Notes under the pieces: model-generated
Database searches by the model: none
What the model saw: only the letters and a program-made list of their open reading frames with translations
Told to the model about the DNA's origin: nothing
Shown here: positions 31,349-42,400 of the stretch, piece by piece
Layout: each line of letters starts with the position of its first letter
Position numbering within the stretch: position 1 is the stretch's first letter
Made by a program: the position numbers and the translations under genes
Assembly: GCA_029268555.1 (NCBI GenBank)
Contig: JAQWNN010000022.1
Location: 1 to 63,612 of the forward strand
Direction of reading: 5' to 3'
DNA: 63,612 nt
DNA from: Flavobacteriaceae bacterium
GTDB taxonomy: Bacteria > Bacteroidota > Bacteroidia > Flavobacteriales > Flavobacteriaceae

Positions 31349-32461
31349 TTAGTGCATGAAAGATGAAACTTCAATATACTCCAAATCAAATGCCTCAGCA
31401 ACTTCTTTATAAACAACTTTACCTCGGGCAATATTCAAACCCTTTTCCAAAGCTTTACTTTCTTTACATGCATTTTTCCAACCTTTATTTGCTAGTTGTA
31501 AAGCATATTTGAGAGTAGCATTTGTCAAAGCGGTAGTCGATGTATTGGGAACAGCTCCAGGCATATTTGTTACAGCATAGTGTATTATCCCTTCTTTAAT
31601 TTTAATAGGTGCATCGTGTGTTGTTGGTTCACTAGTTTCAAAACAACCTCCTTGATCAATAGCTACATCAACTAAAACAGTACCTAGCATCATTTGAGAT
31701 AGCATTTCCTTTCGAATCAATTTGGGTGCCTTAGAGCCTGGAATTAAAACTGTACCAATAATCAAATGTGAACGTTTTAGTTCTTCCTCTATAGTAAAGG
31801 GGTTAGAGTAAACCGGAGTTACATTAGCAGGCATGGTGCTTTCCAGCTCTCTTAGCCGATCTAAATCCGTATCTAGTATTGTTACATTAGCGCCTAGTCC
31901 AGCTGCCATTCTAGCCGCTTCAGTTCCAGAAACCCCACCACCAATGATCATTACATTCGCCGGTTGAACACCAGTAACTCCTCCAAGTAAAATCCCAAAA
32001 CCTCCAAAAGGTTTTTCTAAATACTTTGCTCCTTCCTGTGTTGCCATTCTCCCAGCCACTTCTGACATTGGTATCAATAATGGAAGTTTACCATCCTCTT
32101 CAACAGTTTCATAAGCCAGACAAATAGCCCCACTTTTAACCATTGCATTGGTTAATTGTTCACTTGAAGCAAAATGAAAATATGTAAAAAGTAGTTGTCC
32201 TTTTTGAATTAAATTGTACTCTCTCTCTAGAGGTTCTTTTACTTTAATTATCATTTCAGCAAGACTATAAATTGATTCAATATCTGCTACCAATTCACAA
32301 CCAACATAAAGATATTGTTCGTCAGTAATTCCACTGAGCAATCCTGCTTCTTTTTGGATATAAACTTGATGACCAGAATGAATTAAAGTCAAAGCACCAG
32401 CAGGAGTTAAACCTACTCTTGCTTCTTGAGGTTTGATTTCTTTTGGAACGCCTATTTTCAT
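31349..32461 (-). CDS. ald: alanine dehydrogenase
   Basis: MKIGVPKEIKPQEARVGLTPAG, KVKEPLEREY, GGGVSGTEAARMAAGLGANVTILD; start corrected to 32461. Confidence 0.93.
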   Translation of the reverse strand: MKIGVPKEIKPQEARVGLTPAGALTLIHSGHQVYIQKEAGLLSGITDEQYLYVGCELVADIESIYSLAEMIIKVKEPLEREYNLIQKGQLLFTYFHFASSEQLTNAMVKSGAICLAYETVEEDGKLPLLIPMSEVAGRMATQEGAKYLEKPFGGFGILLGGVTGVQPANVMIIGGGVSGTEAARMAAGLGANVTILDTDLDRLRELESTMPANVTPVYSNPFTIEEELKRSHLIIGTVLIPGSKAPKLIRKEMLSQMMLGTVLVDVAIDQGGCFETSEPTTHDAPIKIKEGIIHYAVTNMPGAVPNTSTTALTNATLKYALQLANKGWKNACKESKALEKGLNIARGKVVYKEVAEAFDLEYIEVSSFMH

Positions 32462-32534
32462 TGTCTGAGTGTATAAATAAAATATCTTTCTAAGATAGAA
32501 ATTAGTAATATATTTATTAGTAAATACTTTTCTA

Positions 32535-32562
32535 TAAAAAAACTCCACTTAATGTGGAGTTT
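32535..32562 (-). terminator. Rho-independent terminator downstream of tRNA-Arg
   Basis: Minus strand AAACTCCAC-ATTAA-GTGGAGTTT followed by T-tract. Confidence 0.75.
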
Positions 32563-32565
32563 ATG

Positions 32566-32639
32566 TGATCGCGATAGGATTCGAACCTATGACCGTCTGC
32601 TTAGAAGGCAGATGCTCTATCCAGCTGAGCTACGCGACC
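32566..32639 (-). tRNA. tRNA-Arg (anticodon TCT)
   Basis: Cloverleaf on minus strand: GGTCGCG acceptor pairing CGCGATC, anticodon loop CTTCTAA, T-loop TTCGAAT; CCA not encoded. Confidence 0.95.
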
Positions 32640-32845
32640 ATTTGTATTGTTTGTAGTGCTTTGATAGGTAGTTAAGATTTTTTTTCTGACTCAGTACATT
32701 TCACTTGCATAAAATTTTACATAAAAGTTAAAAACTCATCTAATTTGACCTTTCAAAGAACTGCGGCAAAAATAGATTATTTACTGTAAAATGTAAAATG
32801 TTTATACTCTATTATTGACTATTGTCTTTTTGATTAAGTTTAGTC

Positions 32846-34021
32846 TCAGTATCCCATTAAGAATTTTCCTTCTTTGACCCATGTGTCTTTTCCTACTATC
32901 ACTGAAGCATTGGTAAAGAAATTCCATCTTACATACCCTCCTTTTACATTTCCACCCAGTTCTGAATTATCACCTAGCGATAGTCTTACCACTCCAGCTC
33001 CATAACCATAATAAGGAATCCAAGGGTTTTTTTTAGGAATAGCAAGTAATGGATTAAAGCCTAAAGCAAATTCTCTGAAAGAGTAGCCTGCCTCACCAGC
33101 TGAATCTAATTCTGCTTTCACTGCATCCTTTCCAATAGTACACTCAATTTTAATTACTTTTCCTGCATTAAAAGTTAGCATGAGATCTTCCACTTTCTCA
33201 CCATTCCAAATTGAGTTAGGAAAGGCTATAGTGCCCTCAACTGTTTCTTCAATTGGAGCTACACGAATCGCACCAGAGGGCAGTTCTATTTCTCTATCAA
33301 TTAGGTTGAGCTGAAGTTCTCTTTTAGAGGAGGCATTACCATCCTGTTTAGTAACCGGTCGGTTACCAATTTTGAATTTAATATTAGTACCTCTAGGGGT
33401 AGTTATAGATACCCAATTGTTTCTAATAGCACTTTCAAAACTCCGTTGTATCTTTCCAAGTTTAATGTAATCTGTATCTAAAAAGACCTTCTGATAGTAT
33501 TCACTTTTTATATTATCAATTTCAATGGCTTCTCCAGATAAATTATAAGCTCCAGACCAATGAAAATGAATAGCTCTTCCTTTATCTTTTCTTAGAACAT
33601 CCTGCATAGAGGCATATTCAAGATCAGTTGGAATTGTTCCAGGCATCATTATGCCAAGATCAACTTGCATAAGATAATCAGTCAAATCTTCTTTGTTTTT
33701 CCCTCTTGCTTGTTTGATAAAGTCAGTTTCCCATTCTCGTGGTATTTTGTTAGGATTAACTGAAAAGGTCCCCAAGTAAATTGCACCAGTTTTAGGAATT
33801 TTCTTTACTAATAGCTCAATTAAAGGATCAAAATCTCCTGGTTTAGCTACTAGAACTACTTTTTCTCCTTCTACTAAATCACTTCTCTCCAATAATTTAT
33901 TCGCTATTGCCTCCCAATCAGGAAATGAATTGTTTTTATCTTTTGACTCTTCTTTATTATGGCATGACAAAAAGCATAGAAGAATAAAAAACATAAAATT
34001 TGATGCTAATATATTTCTCAT
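32846..34021 (-). CDS. lipoprotein resembling M29 aminopeptidase/leucyl aminopeptidase family
   Basis: Lipobox (LCFLSCHN); ANKLLERSDLVEGEKVVLVA, GAIRVAPIEETVEGTIAFPNSIWNGEKV, FNPLLAIP. Confidence 0.55.
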   Translation of the reverse strand: MRNILASNFMFFILLCFLSCHNKEESKDKNNSFPDWEAIANKLLERSDLVEGEKVVLVAKPGDFDPLIELLVKKIPKTGAIYLGTFSVNPNKIPREWETDFIKQARGKNKEDLTDYLMQVDLGIMMPGTIPTDLEYASMQDVLRKDKGRAIHFHWSGAYNLSGEAIEIDNIKSEYYQKVFLDTDYIKLGKIQRSFESAIRNNWVSITTPRGTNIKFKIGNRPVTKQDGNASSKRELQLNLIDREIELPSGAIRVAPIEETVEGTIAFPNSIWNGEKVEDLMLTFNAGKVIKIECTIGKDAVKAELDSAGEAGYSFREFALGFNPLLAIPKKNPWIPYYGYGAGVVRLSLGDNSELGGNVKGGYVRWNFFTNASVIVGKDTWVKEGKFLMGY

Positions 34022-34165
34022 AAATACTCTTTTAAGTAACTTAAATATATGGACTTTTTAAATAATATTTTTTATATTTAAATAAAAGTCTCTTCCTCTA
34101 TTTCGCTTAATTTCAATTGGTTTCATAGGTTAAACTAAAGCTTAAATTCTAAAATTAACTTACAT

Positions 34166-35452
34166 ATGAGAAAAAAAATAATTTTAGGCACACTTCTTAC
34201 AGGGTCAATTCTTTTAGGAATCTATCTTTATAATTTGGGGGATAGACCAGATAGAATATATCCATCGTTTCCACTTAACCCTGAAAAAAAAGCCGCAACA
34301 GTTCATGACAGTATTCCTTTACAGGATGTTGTTCTAGTAGGTAATAACTGGGACGGGGTGATTACCATTTTTGATCCAAATACTTTTAAAATCATAAAAA
34401 AGGTAAGTGCAATGCCCGACCGTGAGGAAAGGTTTGAAGAAATCTATTCAGGTCTAAAAAGAAGTCTTGCTTCAGGTTTTATAAGGGAATATATCGGTGA
34501 AGGTAATGATCAATTGGTTGACGACATGTTTACCTCAAATGATGGTAGGTATATTTATGCATCAAGACCAAGTTTTGCTGACGTAGTTGCTATTGATGTT
34601 AATTCTGGTGAAATTTTTTGGCGAACAAAGGTTGAGGGCCTTCGAGCTGACCATTCAGCAATATCTCCAGATGGAAAAATCTTTTTGGTCTCAGCCTCGA
34701 CAGCAAGAAAAGTTCATGCAATTGATGTTTCAACTGGTGAAATCATTGATAGTTTTGAATCTGGAGACCAACCCCATGAGAATATATATTCTGAAGATGG
34801 TAAAAAAATATACCATGCCAGTATCGGTAAAGTCTTTTTTGCATCGCCAAATCTCGACTTTTTAAAGGGGGATCGATGGTTTCAGATTGTTGATGCTAAA
34901 ACCTATAAAGTGATACGCCGTGTTGATATGAAGCAAAAATTAGAAGAAGCTGGTTTTGATTGGATTGACCGAGCAATTCGTCCAATGGCCATTACAAAAG
35001 ATGAAAAATTTGCTTATTTGCAAATTTCATTGTTACATGGTTTTTTTGAATACGATTTAGAGAATGATAAAATCACCCGAAAAATAGATTTACCTATCCC
35101 TAAAACAAATAGAAGTCTATCGCCTGGAGACCATCTTTTAAACTCAGGACATCATGGTATTTCTCTCAGCGGAGATGATAAAACTATATGTGTAGCAGGA
35201 ACAATGGATGGCTATATCGCCATAGTGGACAGGAAAACATTTAAATATAGTACTATTAAAATTTCTGATGATCCAAAACAAGCAAAGCCTTACTGGTCAA
35301 CTTCAAGTAAAGATGGCAAAAAGGCTTATGTATCTTTAAGCGGCCTTGACAAGGTTTCCATATTGGACTACGCCACTGGAAAAGTAGTTGCCGAAGTTCC
35401 AGTCGGCAACCACCCTCAAAGGGTTCGAAATGGACAACTAAGGTTAAAATAA
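34166..35452 (+). CDS. YVTN/YncE-like beta-propeller protein
   Basis: Repeats such as VAIDVNSGEIFW, VHAIDVSTGEII, VSILDYATGKVVAEVPVGNHPQRV; N-terminal TM. Confidence 0.8.
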   Translation: MRKKIILGTLLTGSILLGIYLYNLGDRPDRIYPSFPLNPEKKAATVHDSIPLQDVVLVGNNWDGVITIFDPNTFKIIKKVSAMPDREERFEEIYSGLKRSLASGFIREYIGEGNDQLVDDMFTSNDGRYIYASRPSFADVVAIDVNSGEIFWRTKVEGLRADHSAISPDGKIFLVSASTARKVHAIDVSTGEIIDSFESGDQPHENIYSEDGKKIYHASIGKVFFASPNLDFLKGDRWFQIVDAKTYKVIRRVDMKQKLEEAGFDWIDRAIRPMAITKDEKFAYLQISLLHGFFEYDLENDKITRKIDLPIPKTNRSLSPGDHLLNSGHHGISLSGDDKTICVAGTMDGYIAIVDRKTFKYSTIKISDDPKQAKPYWSTSSKDGKKAYVSLSGLDKVSILDYATGKVVAEVPVGNHPQRVRNGQLRLK

Positions 35453-35507
35453 ATCACATCTATGTCTAAAATAAACCACTATGTGGAAGTTACCCTTAAT
35501 CATTTTT

Positions 35508-36455
35508 TTAGAAAATTCTTGGTGATAATAAAATACCAGATTTCTTTACTGAAAAATCATATCTAAGTAAAATCTCATGAGAATTAAGATTGTCAAAATT
35601 TGATATGCCTATTGAACTTCCTAAAACATAGCCTAGTGAAAAATGTCTTCCAAGATGCAAGCCAGCTATAAAACCAAGTCCCGATCCTGATTCAGAAATT
35701 TTTTCTGAAATACTCATTAAATTTTTAATTTGAGGACCAATCCAAAAAGTTTTATTCAAATAAATTAAAGTACTAAAGTCATATGCAACTGGACTTCCCG
35801 ACGAAGTCTTAAGTAAAAGACTTGGCTTTAAATCAAATGACTTTGATAGATTTATTAAACCTCCCATTATTAGATAATTATGTCTCACAAAAAAATAATC
35901 ATCATTTTCAATCATTCTTGGTATTGAATAACCTAAATAAAATTTAGGGGTATGGTAGTATAATCCAAAACCAACATTAGGCTCAAGCGTATTTGGGGTG
36001 GAAAATGAAAATAAGGCAGAATCATTTTGCTGCTGAGGAGTTAAAATACCACTATTAAATTCAAAAAATGAACTAGAGAGTTTTATCCCCACTCCTAAAT
36101 AATTTTCTTTATCATTAATTTTGAGTTGATATGAAATATCTGTACTCAAATTCGTTACTTGTATCGGCCCTATTTGATCTAGTAAACCAGATACAGCAAT
36201 TGCAAGATTTTTATTTCCCCTAGAGCTTGCGTATGAAAAACTTTGAGTTGATGGAGCTCCGCTAAAACCTACCCACTGTGATCTATTTAAAAAAGTAATT
36301 GTTGAATAATTCTTAGAGCCAACATACCCTGAATTAAACATTTGATTATTAAACATGTACATGTTAAAACTAGCCTCCTGTTGAGAATACAAGTGTAATG
36401 GAAGTATTAAGTAAAATACAAAAAGAGAAATTGATAAGATTTTTCTTTTTTTCAT
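35508..36455 (-). CDS. PorP/SprF family type IX secretion membrane protein (copy 1)
   Basis: SQQEASFNMYMFNNQMFNSGYVGS; predicted barrel; ATGA-type overlap with the adhesin gene. Confidence 0.88.
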   Translation of the reverse strand: MKKRKILSISLFVFYLILPLHLYSQQEASFNMYMFNNQMFNSGYVGSKNYSTITFLNRSQWVGFSGAPSTQSFSYASSRGNKNLAIAVSGLLDQIGPIQVTNLSTDISYQLKINDKENYLGVGIKLSSSFFEFNSGILTPQQQNDSALFSFSTPNTLEPNVGFGLYYHTPKFYLGYSIPRMIENDDYFFVRHNYLIMGGLINLSKSFDLKPSLLLKTSSGSPVAYDFSTLIYLNKTFWIGPQIKNLMSISEKISESGSGLGFIAGLHLGRHFSLGYVLGSSIGISNFDNLNSHEILLRYDFSVKKSGILLSPRIF

Positions 36456-39400
36456 CTAGTTAAATAAATAAAACCTTTAGTAATTGCACCACCCTGCTCC
36501 TGTTCAAAAATATAAAAGTATACTCCACTGGGTAGTTTTTCTGAATTTGCATAATTGACATTTGGGGTTCCATCCCAATTATTTTGATAATTTTTAGTTT
36601 CAAAGACTTTCTGCTCCCATCTATTAAAAATTGATATTTTATGATCTGGATAGCTCTTTAATCCTGTAATTTCAAATAAATCATTTACTCCATCTCCATT
36701 TGGAGTAAAAGAATTTGGTATAAATAAATCTTGAGATATTAACTGAATTGGTTCTGTGAAAATAGATTCTACACAGGAGATATTTGATGTGCTTACTTCT
36801 AATCTAAATAGCCAACCAATCTGATTTTCAGAAGTATTTGAAATTTTTAATTCTGAACTTTTTGTTCCAATAAACGAAAAACTCTCTGCTAAATATTCCC
36901 AATTTTCCCCTAGCCTTTTAACTTGCCACTGATAAGAATAATTTGAATCATCATATTGATAACTTAATGAAAGTATTTCTTTTGATGGAACCTTAAATAT
37001 TCCTTGCTTGGGAGGTAATATAATTGGATATAAATTTTGTTCAATAAAATCATAATTTCCATCATTATTTAAATCCTCAGGGCTTTGAGAATACGCACCT
37101 TCAAAAATAACAAGACCGTTAGCTGATACTTCTACAGGTGATGTTCCAAGTATTCCATCCTTATCTAAATCTGAAAATCCGGCCTCAAAAACATCAAGAC
37201 ATCCATCATTATCACTATCTAAATCTAGATTATTTGGAATACCATCTAAATCAAAGTCTAAATTTGATTCCAAAACATCTAAAATTCCATCATTGTCATC
37301 ATCCAAATCAAGATTATTATCTACTCCATCAGAATCACAATCTGGAGATGATGTTATGGGAAGAAATATACTACCCAAAAGAAAACTACATGAGTTTTTT
37401 GGATCCGTGAAATCTGATTCTTCTATGTCATTTGAAACACCGTCACCGTCAATATCGATATCACATAAATCACCTACACCGTCATTATCAAGATCATTCT
37501 GATCAGGATTAAAGAGCAAAGGGCAAAGATCAATATTATCATGGTATCCATCTTTATCACTATCTACTTCATTATCCAGCGTGATAAGGGTCACTTCTTT
37601 TTGGGCTAAATACAAATAATTTAAATCTGTTGTTTGTGAATTAATCCTGATATATAAACTTGAATTAATATCCCCATCAAATAAATCATCATCCTGTCCT
37701 ATTAAAATTATATTTTTTGGAAGATTCCAATTTGTAGAATTAAATCTTAATTCAGTTGTTAACAAATTTATTTCGGTTAAATCTGAGAGCTGTAAATCTA
37801 GAATTACATCACTTTTAGGAGCATGGGATAAACTTATCTCTAAAGTGGTTTCTGTTCCATCCTCACTAAGTAATCCAGGGTCTGAAACTAATATCGAAGC
37901 AAGGTCATCATCTAAATTATAAAGTTCAAGATCTGCAATTTGATTTGCATCCAGATTATTATAGAAATTATCTGTAGAAGTTGGATTACCAGTTATGAAT
38001 GTGACTTTCTGATCGCCGTCGAGTAAATTATCGTCTACTCCCCTAATCGTAATTATATTACTTTCAAATTCCTCCCAATTTCCAACTGAAATTGAAATTT
38101 CATTTTGTGAAAGTAACATTTCGTCATTATTAACACCCAAAGAAAGAGGAATTGTGATTGGTCCAGTTGGTTTAGAAACAAGTTTAAATCCTATTTGAAT
38201 AGAATCTCCAATTTCAGATGTGTTATAATCTTCATCAAAAACTTTGATAATTATGGCTGGTGAATCGTTATCCTGATTAATCATATTAACCTCCGGAATT
38301 GTTTCAATTAAAATACTTGAATATTGAACATCTAAGCTTTCAATTTTAATTATTTTAATATCAAAAGGTTTTGCTCCATCGGCTTCTGGTGGTGAATCAT
38401 CAACGCCAGTTACAAGAACTGTATTATTATCGTTCCAATCTTCAGTATTAATTGTTATACTTGAATCAACTATACCCTCAGAAGGAGTTTCAGATTCGAA
38501 AAACAAAGTAACTGCATAATCAGGTTTAGTAGATAATCTAACTTCAAAAGCTCCCGTCTCTTGATCTTCACTTGTAAGTAAGTCCAACTCTGTTATTAGA
38601 ATTTGAGCAGTATCATTGTCTTCAGTAATTATTGAAACCGAATCAGGTGTAAGTCCAACATATAATAAATCTGAAGAAGGTAATACGGAAATTTGTATTT
38701 GACTTGACTGATCACCATCTAAAAGATTATCATCTAGACCTCTGGCATAAACTTTTTGTGGAATATTCCAGTTTGAATTATTAAATGTTAATATTTCATA
38801 TCCTGAAACTATTTCGGCTTCTGAAGAATCGTTCGCCTGAAAAGAAAGCTGAACATCAGAGGTTGGTTTTGAATTTAAAACTATATCAAAAGATCCTGTA
38901 TTACCGAATTCATTGAGATTATTTGAAAAGGGTATTACTGTAATTCCTGAATTATCATTATCTAAATTGATAAATGTAACATCTGCAACATCCGTATCTA
39001 AAAGATTATCATATGATGAATCTGCAGATACAGGATCTCCTGTAACTAGAGTAAGTGAAATATCACCATCTTTTACTAAATCATCTAAACCAGTAATTAC
39101 TATTTGATTTTGAGTTGGAATATTCCAATTGATATTCTTAATTGTTATAGAAGTTGTATTTAAAAATGCTTCTCCCGTTGGACCTGAAATACTTAAGGGA
39201 ATTGATACATCTGCACCCGATAAAGGTTGAGACAAAAGTTCAAAAGTAATAGTTATCGTATCACCATTCTCATCAGTTTCTGAGTCTCCATCGACAATTG
39301 TTAAATTAACGCCTGGAGCGTTATTATCCTGATTTATAAAATCAAGGTCATTTAGTGAACTACCATCTAAAGTGTTATAAGCAGCATCAGTTGAACTTAC

Positions 39401-42400
39401 ATTACCTGTTATTACTTTATAATTTATAGCTCCATCATGAAAAGGAATAGGATCTTGAAGTCCAGTTACATAAACTTGCTGTAAAACATTCCAATTTAAA
39501 GGTGTAAAAACTAATGTTGGAGAAACACTCCCTTCTGTTGAATCATTAGATGATATTGATAAATAAACATTTGCTGAAGGTTTACTGAGTAATTTTGTTT
39601 CGAAATATCCAGTTTCTCCATTTTCGTGCGTTAGATTATCAACTACATTAAAGAAAAAGTCAGCTTGATTAAGATCAAGAACAGTAATACTAATATTTTG
39701 ATCAGCTAATTCACTAAAGCAATTTGTGGTAATAAGATCTACAATTTGTGCTGTAATATTAAAAGTTTGGTTACCGTCAATAATATCATCTTGTTGGGGA
39801 GTAACTAAAATATTTTGAGGTATATCAAAATTAGTTTTAGTAAATGTTAGTCTTGCAGGGGAGATAACTACTTCAGTTGGATCAGGATTAATAATATCTA
39901 TAACAACATCAGAAGTAGGTGTTACCCCTAGACTAAATTGAATATTTTCTGAGCCTGAAGTTTCTGAAACCACAAGACTTGTTGGGCTAATGACCATACT
40001 AGGTTCTACTACAGTCAAAAATTTATCATCTGAATATGTTTCACAAATATAATTTTGCTTCCATGTTTTTAATCTATAATTTTTACCATTATAACTGTTA
40101 TCAGGAGGGGTAATTTGAAGGGTTTCTGATTCTACACCATTGTAGATAGCACTGCTAACTGAACTACTTACTAAGTCCGTCCATTCACCCGCAGAAAAAA
40201 TTTGCCATTGATAATTAAGGGGTGTTAATTCAGATGTAGAAATTGTAAATTCTGTCATTTCGTTAATACATGTATATGCATCGTCTGGTTGAGTGTCAAT
40301 TATGAGCGGGTTATTTGCTTGCTGAAAATCGTAAATGCTGTCAGAATCCCCATCTAGTGCACCTGTATACCCCCCCTGCCCTGTTACTTTTCCTCTGTTA
40401 TCCACAGATATTGGAGCATTACCTAAAAAACCATCATTATTTTGATCCTCAAAACCAGCTTCTCTTGTATCATAACAGCTATCATCGTCACTGTCAAGCT
40501 CGTAAGCATCACCAATACCATCATTGTCAGAGTCTAAAGTAAAATGAGATAATGATAAATCAAAATTGAAAGATGAATCTAATGAACCATTTTCATTAAT
40601 ATGCCCTATAAGTATTGTATTTCCTTTTTCAAGATAAAAAGTTCCACTATTAGTTCCAGAAGGAGAGGAATTATACTTGAATAAAATTTGATTGGAGCTA
40701 AATAAAGTTACGCCTGATTCAAAAATTCCATCAAAATTAGTATCAACTAAGTATTGTCCGTCTGGGTCTAAAAGTGTAATCGTCTCAGATGCATTTGTAC
40801 TTTCTATATAAAATGATTCATTTGTAATAATTGTTTTATTAGCAGATATGGCTGGAGTAAACTTTATATTCGCCTCAACTCCAAAATTAAAATATAAAGT
40901 ATTACTATTGCTCCCTGATGCAACAGTTGAACTAACTGATCCTGTAGGATTCCCTGTTACACTTGAACTTCCTGTGGAAAGGATGAATGTTGGGGAAGAA
41001 CTAGTAGATAAATCTGAAAAAACCATCAAAGGGTCTGATAAATCACTAAGATTTAAAATTATATCTCCTAATGACTCAAAGTCATTTAAAATACCATCAT
41101 TATCAATGTCTAAATCAATATTATCGTTTATACCATCAGAATCAAAATCTTCAGGACAAACAGATACTGTAACTTCATTTGAGCTAAAATATTGGATTGG
41201 ATTTAATCCACACTGAACCTGTCCAATAAGTTTATATTTTCCGGGTGCTGTTGGTGTAAAAGGATTTGAATCATCGTTTAAATTAATATATCCACCACCT
41301 GATTGATCATTATACCACCAAGAAAAACTATCTAAAGTGGATGTTCCTTCTGCAGAAATCGTAATATTTGGAAGGCATGATTCGCCGGATACGTCTGGGG
41401 TTTCCAATTCTAATTTAGGCGAGCTATTAAATCCTGCATAAAATCCTCCAGAAGTGGCAGAACCATTTTTATTCCAGTAAGAAACATATAATTCCCCATC
41501 AGATTCAAATGAAACATCTCCAATTAAATTACTATAGACATGTGCTGTATAACTTGCAGCGCCAGTAATAGTCCTTGTGCCCTTTGTTACTCCATTTGTA
41601 AATGGTCCTGTTAAGGGTACTTTTGTGTGGTTTGTATCAGTTAGTAAAAGATAAGTTCCATTTGTTACTACAAAAGCACTTCCGTCAGTAAATGTAGTCG
41701 TTCCTACTTTTCTTATATCAGGTATTGTTTCAAGAACACCCGCTACAGAACAAGAAAGTGGAGGCACAAAAAACATAGCTTGATTTGCATTACTGTTGGT
41801 TCCGGCCAATCCTTGGTAAGCATATGCATTTTTGGAAGTTTTTAGGTAAAGAGTTTCATTCAATCCATAAGCAGACCCTTCAATTACCTCATGTTGACCT
41901 GCATTTATAGTTGCGGTTGCTATACCACTACCATCAAGAAATATTTTAGTATCATCCTCATGTGCTACAATAATGACATTTTCATATGAATCGGCTCCCT
42001 CGCCCCTTACGAAGATATACTCGTTACCAATTTTCGACACTGGGACAATTTGATCCATTCCATAATCTCTGTTACTACTAGAAGTATCATTTGATCCAGT
42101 TAATGAGCCTATGTTTACTGCTATATTCTTATCAGACTCAATTAAAGATCCGACAAGGGCATCGTAAATATTCGTAGTGTTATTGCTTATTTTTGACGAA
42201 ATTATATATGATTCACCTCTGTCTAAGCTTATCATTTCTGTAAAACCTGCTGTAACTGTAGTATTACCACCAGATTTATTTAACACAACATTTTGATCAA
42301 TATCAGAAAATATAACTTGAGTATTATCCAAAGTCGCCATAACAGATATAAAATTTAGTGCTTTAGATTTATTATCGGAATTATTAACAAACATTCCTAC

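Noticed and set aside
32535-32640. tRNA-Arg as an integration site for a mobile element
   Set aside because: No integrase, direct repeat of the tRNA 3' end or foreign gene block seen on either side; only a terminator and housekeeping genes.
37138-41216. Plus-strand ORFs (37138..37410, 37293..37502, 38913..39107, 40315..40542, 40848..41216) antisense to the 2125-aa adhesin
   Set aside because: Low-complexity translations (His/Ser/Leu-rich) that mirror Asp-rich and repeat codons of the long intact sense ORF; no recognisable domain or start context.
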